64,000 nucleotides of DNA from Spongilla lacustris. Lineage: Eukaryota > Porifera > Demospongiae > Spongillida > Spongillidae. A program made the translations under genes and the position numbers. The notes below the pieces were generated by a model that was not told where the DNA came from, did not search any database, and was given only the letters and a program-made list of their open reading frames with translations. The stretch lies in the NCBI GenBank assembly GCA_949361645.1, contig OX442416.1, forward strand, positions 1,909,430 to 1,973,429, read 5' to 3'. This document shows positions 44,415-57,619 of the stretch, piece by piece (position 1 is the stretch's first letter; each line of letters begins with the position of its first letter).

Positions 44415-47100
44415 ACTCTTTGAAACAGAGTACACCACCTATGTGGGTCACTGTCCCATATGTCACCAGTGGAAAAAAATGACATTGCTTGAATTTGCTT
44501 CTCAAGTAGACTTGGAATTGTACAGTACTCCTAAGACTTATATAATGCTGTAAAAAATGACAACTTTTTTCTAGCAACTTAACAGAACGGATCACACACA
44601 ATATATCATGATGTGGTTACTTTATAGTGATTGTATGTTTGGAATGGGAGGATTGTGTAATATCAAACTTGGACCAATCAGATCGTTGGATACTCTGATA
44701 CATGTATGCGTTTTTGCGATGTCTCAATCATCTGATACGAGTAACAGGCATATGCAGTTATGAATTAAATCGCCCGTATGATATGATGGTGTGCACACAA
44801 CCATTTTTAATGACATTATTTGCACACATGGCCTATATATGTATACATGTATATATATAATTATTCCATTAGAGTGGTCAAATAGTGCATATTGAACTGG
44901 CTGCTAATACGTTATGCTTGGAGTTTGATATTTAGCAGACTGCTGTGTTTATACTACATGCACACAATACAGCTGATCTTTTCTGTAAACATGTTGCCAC
45001 ATGCACAGGTGCAAAGAGAATGCAATAAAACATCCAGTGTTTTGTGAACCTTTCATTGCTATGTCATTCTGCTCTGTGGGTTCACCATAAATGACACAAG
45101 AAACTGGAATTTTGTTTAAACCTGACCAGGCTATTTGCTCAATCATGTTTACAGAAGTACTACAGTATCATTTGAGCTGTCATAATCCTTAATTGTAGTT
45201 GAAGGGTACATGCAGATACAAAACAATTTTACTTCTATGATCAGTCTGTCAATAAACTAATCAAGCATACAGGCCTTGATCAAATTTGTGTTCCCTATCT
45301 CTCAATTCACCAGCAGCTCTCTGTTTCTCCTAACTCCTCTGATGCTCACCTCATGCATTCACCATATTATCATCACTTAGGTTGATCCACATTATGGATT
45401 TGTCAAGATCATAGGCAATCAGTTTTCATGCATTTAAAATATATGCTTGTTTTATTTACAGCTCATCCTTCCATAATAAAATACAATTCGGTATGTATTG
45501 ATACATTAACTTTACACACACATGCACACAAACACACACATACATTCACACACATGTAACTCACACACATTCACATGCACATGAACAGTCACACGTGCAC
45601 ACATGTGCATCACATGCATATAAACTCATTCACATGCACACTCACACACACCCAGAAGTAGCACAAACTAGAAAAGCTGGCAGGTCATTGCTTACAATTA
45701 TTCAGTTCTGACATTACTTTGATCAAACTTCCAATAATTTGAAACAAAGAAGAAGAAAAAATACATTGTGCAGTCACCAGTTTTCTTATACATATAAATT
45801 ATAAGTGTAAGGGTAGTATTCTCATTCATTGACCCAGGTGTCAACAGGATGCAATCTCTGGGCTATATAAGGAGAAGATGGAAAAATTATTTTGAATTCC
45901 TGTTTTTGAAAACCTAACTGTACTTGGTAGTATCAGCATATACCACATTGAAGGATTCTCACACACTAATAAACTATATAAACACTTTAAAGAAAAGCCT
46001 TTTTTAATGCAGTCCATTTCACAGCAACTTCTCCATCTGACTTATGAGCCTTGAAGACACACATTTGTACTCGTGGTGCAAAGAATTACAAACAAAATTC
46101 TAGCTGGCTTGATAACATCACTCTTCTGTGGGTTTTTTCACGCTATATATTATAATTATAAATTATTATAGTATTATCATAATTCAAAGCCCATACATAT
46201 TTTGATGAATGGAAAGTGGGGCTCGATGTGGTCCTACATCATTATAGGTATTCATCATTAGCTGTCATAAATTTGAGCGGTGCATGGCTATGGACTTGAG
46301 TAGTACAGAATATGTGAATTGAAAGTAATGTTAAAATTCATTCTAACTCTTAAAATGCATATAAATCTTTATACGGTCAAGGGGATATATCTAGACTCAA
46401 GTTCACATTTATAAAAAACAGGTGTTCTCATTCATACTTGCCTGCATGTATTATTTTATTCTAAGAACAGGGAAATAAAAACCAAGTGATATTGTAGAAG
46501 CAGTAAATTAAAAAGAAATTGTTTAAATTTAAAGCTATATACTTAATATTTTTTGGCTGTTAGCCTATTCAAGTCATCCTTATTCTTGCTGGAAGCAGCC
46601 AATTCCTAGAGGACCTGATATAGCAATAAGGCTCAGTATTTCAATCACTGCATTGCTTTTTAGAAAAAAGATCCACATGGATCACATTGGTAAGTCAGAG
46701 GACTTAGAAAACTGATTTCTTACAATCACCATGATTTGAAAGTTATACTGCAAGGGTTGAATGAAAATGTAAATGTATATTCTACAGCAATGTGGTCTAC
46801 CTGTTGTCTATCTGATGTGCGAAAAAACCCAAGTAATATGTCTAGAAATAAAAAATATTTTAATGCTATATACTAGATTTTATTTGGCTGTTAGCCAGTT
46901 CAAGTCATTGGTGCTTCTTGCATCTAAATACAGGGAAGTAACCCTTTTGCAGATGGTGCGAATTGAAGTTGGTATTATTAATATTAAAGTTATTATAGTA
47001 TTATAATTGTTAATAATTATATATTTTATCATATATATATTTCCAATACATGACATCTGAATCAGTACAGTTCCTTTTATTGAATAAGTTGTTGAGGGCC
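44412..47100. other. Non-coding stretch
   Basis: Contains a CACA-rich patch (45515-45655) and two similar segments (about 46500-46580 and 46855-46930, sharing ttggctgttagcc and ttcaagtcat). Apart from the weak candidate exon at 45851-45895, no gene is seen. Confidence 0.5.
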
Positions 47101-47161
47101 ATGTTGACCATGCACTGGCTCCTTGAGTTATTGATTTTAGCAGCAACTATCAGCGAACTTG
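47101..47161 (+). CDS. SRCR gene exon 1 (signal peptide)
   Basis: ATG followed by a hydrophobic core and donor g|GTATGT. An upstream in-frame ATG at 47050 would add residues MTSESVQFLLLNKLLRA; the shorter start gives a more conventional signal peptide. Confidence 0.7.
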
Positions 47162-50115
47162 GTATGTTTTGTTTTAGCAAGACCGCTAAGTACTGCGCGC
47201 GCGATGCACTTGTAATTTAGTTTTCACTGATCCGACTCATCTCCTCTCAGTTGCCTTCACGGGATGTTACCAGGGATCGGTTCAGCTTTTTGGTGGATCC
47301 AGATACTCTAACTACATCTACGGAATAGTTCAAGTCTGCATTGGAGGGGAGTGGGGTACGGTGTGTAACTCTGGATGGGACAACAATGATGCCGCGGTGG
47401 TGTGCAGACAGTTAGGATATTCGCCATACGGTGCAAGTAAGTGATTCGGGTTAACACTGTTTCCAGGAGAAATTTGAGAGCTTTTGTGAATATTACTCGA
47501 GTCCATTTGATTCTTTTGACTGAAAAAAAAGGAATGCCGGCTTTTTTTTATTGATTAGAATTAGCAATCAACCGGCATATTTCATTTTGGAATGATGCAA
47601 CCAGTGATGCCGCGGCCAGCTTTTGACAATCCGGTCGCGTTCACGGCTGGCCGTTTGGATATAGACGGTCACGTTCACGGTCAAAGATGGACCGTATGAT
47701 TTCAATACGGTCACGTACACGGCTGGCCGTCAACCGTCAAAATTTGAATACGGTCACGGACGGTCATTATTTATGCTATAGAAGTTTGGCATGCACGTAT
47801 CAATAGAAATGGTTCATGAACGGTATGCATGGGCATAGCAAAACAAGTGTGAAAGAACAGATTCAATTAACTAAAGGCTTTATTGCAGCTGAGAAAGAGA
47901 ACAGATTCAATCCCGGCTGGATCCATCCTCCATCTTCACAATGAGTCTCAACTGGGAGAAAACTCGCTCGCACGTGGAATCCACGCGATAACGCATAAAT
48001 CATGGCAAGTCGCGTCCCCAGACTCACATTCGGCAGCAGCGGATGCATATTACGAATACATATCAGGCTGGGGACGAGACTATGTCATGGCGAGGGGGAC
48101 AACGTAAATAATAAAAATTTAAATAGTTCCATAGCCACGTGTTGGTGACATTCGGGTGGGTTTGCTGCAGACTTCACCGCGCTATCAGGTGGCTTATCCT
48201 CAGAGGTTCTTGGAAAGACGACATTTGCCACGCAGGGAAAAAATCCACTGCACGTGACGCTAGTGACCTGAATATACTTAATGGACCGTCAAAAGTTCTG
48301 ACGGCCACGGACGGCCAGCAAATAAATTTGACGGCCAGTTATTTTTCACGGTTTAATCACGTGATCGGTAAGCTTCTCGGTCACGGTCACGGTCGGCCGT
48401 CAAAAACCGTCAAATGAATACGGTCACGGACGGTCCGTGCTGGCCGCGGCATCACTGGATGCAACCGTCTGGTTAGGTAGTTTGTTTTCAAATTGTGATT
48501 TCGGTCTAAGCCGCATATCATATATCATTGGAAAGTGCACAAAATCAAAGATACCTTATATCATAATGATGCGCTTCGTTGCGAGCACCACGCTATTCTA
48601 ACACATGAAATGATCGCGAATGTACGTTTTCCATTGTGGGCGTATAAATAATTAACGTGGGCGCATAAACAAAATCAACGTTACGTCAGCATCACGTGTG
48701 CGTCCAAAACAAAACAATTGAAAATTATTGGGCAATCGGGAAGTTAATTGATAGTGAGCGCATGGAAGAAGCTATTTCAGTAATAATCGCCGAATTGAAA
48801 ATCTGGCCATTTTGCAACACAATGCCGCATGGGTTGGGAAAAACATCTTTATCATCCACTTGCTGCTTCTGAAAATATCATCTTTGCGCCAAAAAATCCA
48901 AACGATTAACATTTTTTTCTTTAATTTTTGACTTTCTGTATAAGATACTGGTTTATTATTTTAACACTAGCAAGTACTCAATGCTTTGTTTGCAAACTCA
49001 TTTCAAGGCACTTTTTCCTGCCTCACATTTAGTGTAGCTAGATGTAAGGTTTATTGGTATGGAGCTGGAAGTGTAAGTTAGGCTAGTGTGCAGAACACTG
49101 ACTGATGAAAGTGGATTTTTGAATGTATTTGTTTGTTTTGGATTCATTTAAAGGCAATTCAAATTGCAGTAAGCCATTTCTTATATCAGGAGCTAGACAG
49201 GGTCCATGCTCACTCACTTTAGTCCCTTATATTCATTAATGAGCCTCTTGAGTCTTGAGATCATTATAAATAGTAACGAAGCATTGGTTGCGTACATGCG
49301 CATCATTCATACATGTAGTAATGTCCATACATACATGCATACATCTAATTACTTGGCTTAGCTTGTCATAATTGAATTACAATGTTACAACGACAGAAAT
49401 TTGTTACTATCAAATCAATGTCATTTACAACTTATTCAAAGAATGATCGAAGTTAGGCAATCGTGTTGCATTCTACAACTAATTGGCTCACTAAATCAAG
49501 CTATGTAGTCGGACTAACCGCGCAGATAATCGAACAAGTTTCAAATTCTACGAAATACATGTACGTGTCCAGTTTTCGAAGTATATGTACTTTTAGATTA
49601 GATCATCGATTTACGGACTCACGCGATTTATCCAAGTACCTAGTTTGCATCGATTCACTTGTTTCCGTAATATATGCACGTTTCCTACCATCTGGTGAGT
49701 ATACACATATACATATTACTGAATGAAATCGTATTATTAGATACGTAAATTTCAAACTCAAGCCTAACCGACTAATCCAATCTTTACATGTTGAATAACA
49801 GCCAGTTATAGCCAGACTTCATGCGCGGTACCTCTGCGTGTTATTTTACACCTCGAGAGTAGTATTTCATTATTTTTGTTGCGAACAACACAATATCTAT
49901 GCCAATAAAGTGTTTTCCAAACAATCATTTTTTGCTGTGTGTGTGAGTGTGTGTGTGAGTGTGTGTGAGTGTGTGTGTGAGTGTGTGTGAGTGTGTGTGT
50001 GAGTGTGTGTGAGTGTGTGTGAGTGTGTGTGTGCATGTGTGTGTGTGTGTGTGGTGTGTGTGTGTGTGTGGTGTGTGTGTGTGGTGTGTGTGTCAGTGTG
50101 TGTGTCAGTGTGTGT

Positions 50116-50206
<91 letters not shown>

Positions 50207-50393
50207 TGTGTGTGAGTGTGTGTGAGTGTGTGTGTGCATGTGTGTGTGTGTGTGGTGTGTGTGTGTGTATGTGTGTGCGCGTGTGTTTGTGTGTGTGTGT
50301 GCATGTGTGTGTGTGTGTGTGGTGTGTGTGTGTGTGTGGTGTGTGTGTGGTGTGTGTGTCAGTGTGTGTGTCAGTGTGTGTCAGTGTGTGTGT

Positions 50394-50433
<40 letters not shown>

Positions 50434-53400
50434 ATGTGTCAGTGTGTGTGTGCTTCTAATTAAATGCGACACTTCTACCCTATCTTTCCCAATCCAAAGG
50501 TACCTTTTCTTATATATACAATTCTAATTCAAGTGGTATTCAGGCGATCTACATGAATAACGTAAACTGCCGGGGTACAGAGTTGTCTCTGTTCCACTGT
50601 GACTACCAAAGCCTGATAGGGGACTACTCTCCCTGCAGTCATGGCTATGATGCCAGTGTTCAGTGTTCAAGTAAGAAGTTTGATCAATTGCTACACATGG
50701 CGTGTAAGGATGCTTTTTCTATAGCATCATCCGCTTGTACGTACGGCCAAGTTCGTTTGACTGGAGGTGACGTAAGTACTGAAGGAAATGTAGAATTCTG
50801 CAATGGCGCGCAGTGGAATGGAATTTGCAGCACATATTTTGACTACCAAGACGCAATGGTGGTTTGTAGACAGCTTGGCCTCCCTGCCTCCAGTACGTAC
50901 ACGTCATGTATTGCATGCACGGGATCAGTCTATACATTTCAATTCTGTTTCTGTGTGCAGATGTTGCAGTTAACAGCTACCGTTATGCTCAATATCCGAT
51001 TATGCCAACGTATCCTTATGGTTTCAATTGTTCTGGATATGAGAGCTCTATTACTAGTTGCTCTATCAAGTTTGTTTCTTCTGTGTCGTGTGACCTATCT
51101 TCAAGAGCGGGGGTCAGTTGTAGAGAGGTCCTCATACAAATGGAGACAGGTTAGCAAGTTATATATAATTCATAATTCAAGATTTTAAGTATACATATAA
51201 TAGATATGTGGTGTAAACTGTATGCGAAGTATAATTATTAATGGGTGCCGCGATGTATAGAACTGTGATTACACGGCCAATTCTTACGCTAAGTGAATCA
51301 GATCCGCTACCCAAAGGTCGTGATTCAGCCGTGAAGCGGACTTAATTTCCGATAGAATTCAATAGTATTCGGAACAAGGTCAGTAAATTTCAGGAAATTA
51401 AGTCCGCTTCATGACTGAACCACGACCTTTGGGTAGCGGATCTGACTCACGTAGCGTAAGAATTGGCCGTGTATTAATATATATTTTGGAGAACACTACA
51501 TGATGGCAGCGGTTGTTTGGAATGGCACAGATTCTGTTGAAACCACCGGATTGCATGATTTAACTTTCAAACGCCGGACGATTGGCCTCGGTGGATAGCC
51601 AGGTTCGTCCAGTTTCGTGCGGCGGCGGGTCTTGCCACTGACTCGGATGAAAAACAGGTCAATACGCTACTTTATTGTATGGGCGAAGGAGCGGCAGCAG
51701 TTCTCGCTTCGACTAACATAACGGCCGAGGAACGGAAAGTCTAGTTTGACGCGTTTTTCAGGGTGAGAAGAAACGTGATATTCGAGAGGGCGCGATTTAA
51801 TCGACGATGTCAGCGTGAAGGTGAACCGGTGGATACCTACATCATGGAGCTGTACAAATTGACAGAAAATTGTGACTACGGCACACTGCAAGCAGAAATG
51901 ATACGAGATAGGATCGTGGTAGGAATCAGAGACGAAGCCCTGTCAAAAAGACTTCAGCTTGATCCAGATCTCACCTTGGAAAAAGCCAAGAAAATAGTAA
52001 GACAGCAGGAAGCGGTACAGGAACAACAGCAAGTTCTGAAAGGTATGGAAGACGTCACACAGGATGAAGCATCAGGCAGTAAAGGATACGTAAGAGAAAG
52101 AGGCCAACCAGAGAGCTACCCACAGAAGCAAAAGGGGAGGAAATGTCTAAGGTGTAGCAGAGAACAACACCCTTTCAGTGAATGCCCTGCTAGAAAAGCT
52201 ACATGCTATCGATGTCATCGGAAGGGTCACTTTAGCAAGTGCTGCTCATCTACAGTAGTGGAAGATGTTTCGTCTGAGCATAGTGATCTGAATTCAGTGT
52301 TTCTGGATACTCTGTCATTGACAAATGAAACATCGTGGACAATCAATGTAATGGTTGAAGGGGGACAAGTGAAGTTTAAAGTGGACACTGGTGCGGAAGT
52401 CACTGCAATATCGGAAAGGAGCTACAGAGACTTAAAGAAGCCACAGTTGGAGAAAGCAGGAAGAAAACTGTATGGACCGGGACAATACCCTCTGAGAGTC
52501 TTAGGGCAGTTTAACGGCAAGGTGTCTTACAACGGAAAGGAAAGCATTGAAACCATTTTTGTTGTGGCAGGACTTCGGACGAACTTGTTGGGTCTTCCAG
52601 CCATCATCGCATTGAAACTAATAGCTAGAATAGAAGCAATTAGTGTGTCATCTGTAATGGATAAGTTTCCAGCACTCTTTCAAGGATTGGGTGATCTTGG
52701 AGAACCTTTTGATATTCGTATGCAGCCAAGTGCTAAACCATATGCACTTTTCACTCCACGGAATATCCCAATTCCATTGCGTCAGAAGGTTAGACAAGAG
52801 CTTGATAGAATGCTATCGTTAGGAGTTATCTCAAAAGTGGACATTCCTACACCATGGTGTGCCGGCATGGTCGTGGCTCCCAAGAAGAATGGGGATATCC
52901 GAATTTGTGTGGATTTCAGGCCTCTTAATGGCAGTGTTTTGAGAGAAGTACATCCACTACCAAAGGTTGATGAAACCCTGGCATTGCTAACTGGTGCAAG
53001 AATATTCAGCAAACTGGATGCAAATAGTGGATTTTGGCCGATCCCATTGTCAGAACAGTCAACGCTGCTTACAACATTTATTACACCTGTCATGGAGCAA
53101 AGCTGAGCATGAAGAGAGCGAAGAGTGTGACCCTATGAATAGGTTGCATATGCCTCTCGTTCCTTGTCAGACGCGGAAGCTAATTATGCCCAAATAGAGA
53201 AAGAGGCATTGGCAAGTGTTTGGGCCTGTGAAAAGTTCTCCTCTTATGTCCTTGGTATGCAGTTCATGATCGAAACGGATCATAAGCCTCTTGTTGCCTT
53301 ATTTGGGTCAAAACACATGGACGAACTACCAACTCGGATCTTTAGGTTTAGGCTGAGACTGGCAAGGTTTGATTACATGATCAACCATGTGGCCGGGAAG

Positions 53401-56400
53401 ATGCTGTTTACTGCAGACACCTTATCTCGTGCACCTAGACCATTTATGGAGGGAGATGTCAGACATGAAACTGAAACGGAGTTTCTGATGGAGGTGTGTG
53501 TAAGAGACCTTCCAGCCAGTCCACAAAGACTCCAAGTCTATTGCAAAGTGCAGCAGGATGACCCAATTTGTGCTAAGGTTATTCAATACGTTCAACAGGG
53601 TTGGCCAGACAAACACAAAATTGAACCTGTTTTAAAACACTATTGGAAAGTACAAGGTGACTTGGTAGTTCATAAAAATCTTTTGTTGTACGGAAAACGA
53701 ATTGTGGTACCAAAGGAACTTCAAAGGGAGACCCTCAAGAAACTGCATCAAGGACACCAAGGGATTGTTAGATGCCAAGAAAGAGCACGGATATCATTTT
53801 GGTGGCCAGGTATTGGACAGCAGATTAAGGATCTTGTTCAGAGTTGCCCAACCTGTGTGAGGGAATTCTCTCACCACCCAGAGCCGCTGATGTTCACTCC
53901 ACTGCCTGATCTTCCATGGCAGCGAGTTTCATTGGACCTGTTCGTCTTCAACGGAGAAACATATGTTGTTGTTACAGACTACTATTCACGATACCCGGAA
54001 GTGCTTAAATTAAGGGATACCACAGCAAAAGGGGTCATTGACGCATTACAGGCAATATTTTCATGACATGGTATTCCTGAAACATTGGTTTCTGATAATG
54101 GCCCTCAGTACTCCTCAGAACTGTTTTCGCAGTAGAATACAATTTCATGCATGTGACAAGCAGCCCTCACTTTCCCAGGAGCAATGGGCATGCTGAAAGA
54201 TCGGTGCAAACTGTCAAGAATATTTTGAGGAAGTCAGAGGACCCCTTAATGGCAATGCTCATTTATCGATCAACCCCCTTACCATGGTGTAAACTTTCAC
54301 CTGCTGAACTTCTAATGGGAAGGAGACTGCGTACTAACCTTCCCTTACTCCCAGAACAATTGAAGCCTAAGTGGCCATCCTTGAAGGAGTTCCGAATACA
54401 AGATGACAGAAAGAAGAACAATGGCAAAATAAATTATGATGTGTCACCAGACTCATTCACTTTCCCAAATCCCAGATGATACTGCCGTATGGATTACTGA
54501 TAAGAAACATCAGCCAACACTGGGCAGAGTGATAGAGCCAGCAGCAGCACCCCGCTCCTACATTGTCACGTGGACAGATAAGACGCAATCGCCAACATCT
54601 AAATGTCATTCCAGAGAACCACAAAACATTAACAGGTCAGGAAGATGTGACACAACAGAAGCAACCCTCAGAAACACAAACAGAGAGTGAACCAAAACAA
54701 ACACAAAGGTCACACCAAATGATGACACATTCTCAAACAGGAGCCGGTATTCATCCTCCTGAGCAATACGGAATAGTTGTTTCAACTTCCTGATCTGTGG
54801 AAAGGGAGATGTGATGTAAACTGTATGCTAAGTATAATTATTAAGGGGTGCGATATATAGAACTTTGATTATTAAGATATATTTTGGAGAACACTACAAG
54901 ATACATATTAAAATAATATGAAAATCTATTCTAAGAAAAATTGCCTGGACCATCCTTACAGCCTGCACGCCTTGCTAGTAGAGCTTTAGCATTTGCCCTC
55001 ACCAGAGTTATGCTAAAATTTCCAAACAGCCTGGTATTTGGAACAACGCAGCTGACAAGCTAGACGTGATCCAAGCTAGTCGAGATAGTTTGCCTGGCTT
55101 CCGATCCCCAGCACCCATAAAGTTCTACCGCAAGGGGGATACAAACCCAACCCTGCTCATTGCACTTGGGGTCATTTGCAACATACTTTCTTTGATCTGC
55201 TGCATAAGCTGCAGACCCAGCTGTCACACTCGCTTCAGAAATTATTTCAGCATTGAGCGGTGATGTGACAGTAAGGTCAAGTGCAACTGGTTTGCCTAAT
55301 GACCAGTTAGGAATCAGAACATCAGCTGGCCGTATCATGCACTTCTCCGATTCTCATCCATTACTTGACAGCCAACATGTGCCAGGTGACAATGCTCCAC
55401 TAAATCATCCCTTAATCTGTCGTGGCGAGTAACCACATCACCACCATGTTTGCATGTCAGGTAGTGATGGCCAAGGTGGTCCAGTGAATGGTTAGGGCAA
55501 TACACACAGCAAACTGATTTATAATGGAATAAATGCTTAATACAAATTAATAATAATAACACACATGTTCAGTTCTATACTCTTCAGAGGATGGCTCTGG
55601 CATTCGCTCTTATTAAACAAATTCTCAAGTTTGAGAACAGTCCAAAAGATGCCTGACTGTCTTTGACAGTGACTTGCGTATTGCAAGCCTAGCTGTGACC
55701 TGTGCCAGGAAGTTAGATGGTGCTCTTCCCCAAGCCCCATAAGAGACAACTGCTAGAGGGGTTGCGACCCACTCTAGAGCTAAGCATGCACCTTTCATCA
55801 TTGGCCTGTTGCCTCAAGGACTGCACCAACCATTGCTAAAGTTGAAGGATTTAGCGGTGAGAAAACGGGTATATGTACAGGGCAACGGGTATTCCAAGAT
55901 TCCAATGCTTCATGAGAATATCAGCAGGTTGTGTCTGTGAATGTTCAGGAAAGAATCCAGCACCAGCTTCAACTTGGATTCAAGCATGCGCACGGTGGAG
56001 GATGTGCATTATAGTGTGGCCACTAGACTTGCCGTGAAGACTTCTGTACCAAGATTGGAAGCACTGCCCAGCATATATACTAGAGTAAACTTGACGCTGG
56101 TCAGAGCCAATGCAAGGGCCCTGCTAGGCAGGGCATTATGGTGTGAGATAACACCACCCCCACATTTGCATGGTGTCCAAGATGTGGGTAGGGCAGAAAG
56201 CACACTGAGAGCCCTGGGAGGTATGTAGTTATAATTGATATATGTAATCAAGCCACAAAAATCAGGATATAAAGCATTAAAGTCGTACTAAGGCAAATTT
56301 AATCCATGCTAACCCTGCCCAGCAGGACCCTTGTATTGATGCCGATAAGCGTCTCTGGACAGTGCTTCTGATCTTGGTACAGAAATCTTTACAGCAAATT

Positions 56401-57586
56401 ATGTGGCCAAACGTGATAAAAGTGTGTGGAGCCTCCTCACCCCATGCTCCATGTACCTCCGCAGCCATTGGGACTTATACAGATGTTCATGTCCTAGTCC
56501 ACTCCCAACTTCAATGCTATCACTTACACCTGCAAAACGGCATGTCGGTACAAAGATATGTTACAACATGGTGACCTCATCCTGGGTGATCATGGTGATC
56601 ATGGTAGCCTAGGGGATCAAGTATGGTCCCGCTAGCGCATCATCGTCCATGTGCCATTGGTTTAGGAGCAAACTAGTGTTAGAACAGTCTGCTGTAATAT
56701 AATAATCATAATCGAGAGTTACGGGAGAGTTACGTAAAAAAAAAAACGCGACCCGCTTCTAACGGGACTCCTGACGATCGGATCGCTTAGATGTTTCTTA
56801 TTATCGAACAAGACGTTAAAAACATGCAGTTCAGCGTTTGTTCGACGTCACAAAACCGCTTCGTTGCGGAGAACAAAACACTTTTCTAAACTCGTACCCA
56901 GTCCCACGTATTGTCGTCGGCCACTTTTTGTGTTGAAAAGGATAGGAACATGTCTAAGGAATAAAAACCACACCAATCGCTTCAGAATTGTCTCAAAGCT
57001 ACAATGTATATATTAATGGTTGTGTTTGCAACTAACGTGTACTAACGAGTCCTGAGGACTCTCGCTCTCGACGATTTGCACATGCTAGAGTCTACAAACA
57101 ACAGTACTACAGTACTATAGCTACTAGTGGGAATATAATGTGTAGAGTCTGGGCACTAGTATCTGTTAATCACTAATTACAATTATTACTTCCGATTACT
57201 ATACTTCGGACCGTTGTAATTGTTTGAAGTTGTTCTTGTCAAAAATAAATGCCCTTCAAACTAGAGATGACGTTTTGCATCCAGCCAGAGCACGCTACAA
57301 AGCAGAGCCTGAAAAGAAACGGACCATTCGACGTGCAAAGTATCGAGCAGGGCCAGAAATGGTCCAATGGACTGCTAAAACTCAGTAAAAGACAATGACA
57401 TAAGTGCAGTGGCGGATCCAGGGGGGGGGGGGGGGGGGGGGCACCGGGGGCACGTGCCCCCCCCTTCCGGACGACTCATTAAATATTCATGATTGTGTTT
57501 TGCGTACCGCGTGCGATTATAACCGCACGAAACAGTGCCGCGGTTAGCTACAGCGCTGATACATGTACTGTCACAGGGGCGGATCT

Positions 57587-57619
<33 letters not shown>

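Larger units (their letters stand above)
51207..54898 (+). mobile_element. Degenerate Ty3/Gypsy element with very short LTRs (Gypsy-2)
   Basis: Flanked by 5-bp TSD AGATA (51202-51206, 54899-54903). LTRs are about 90 bp. It contains gag, protease, truncated RT, RNase H and integrase remains. It sits in intron 5 of the SRCR gene in the same orientation. A purine tract ggaaagggagatg precedes the 3' LTR. Confidence 0.9.
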
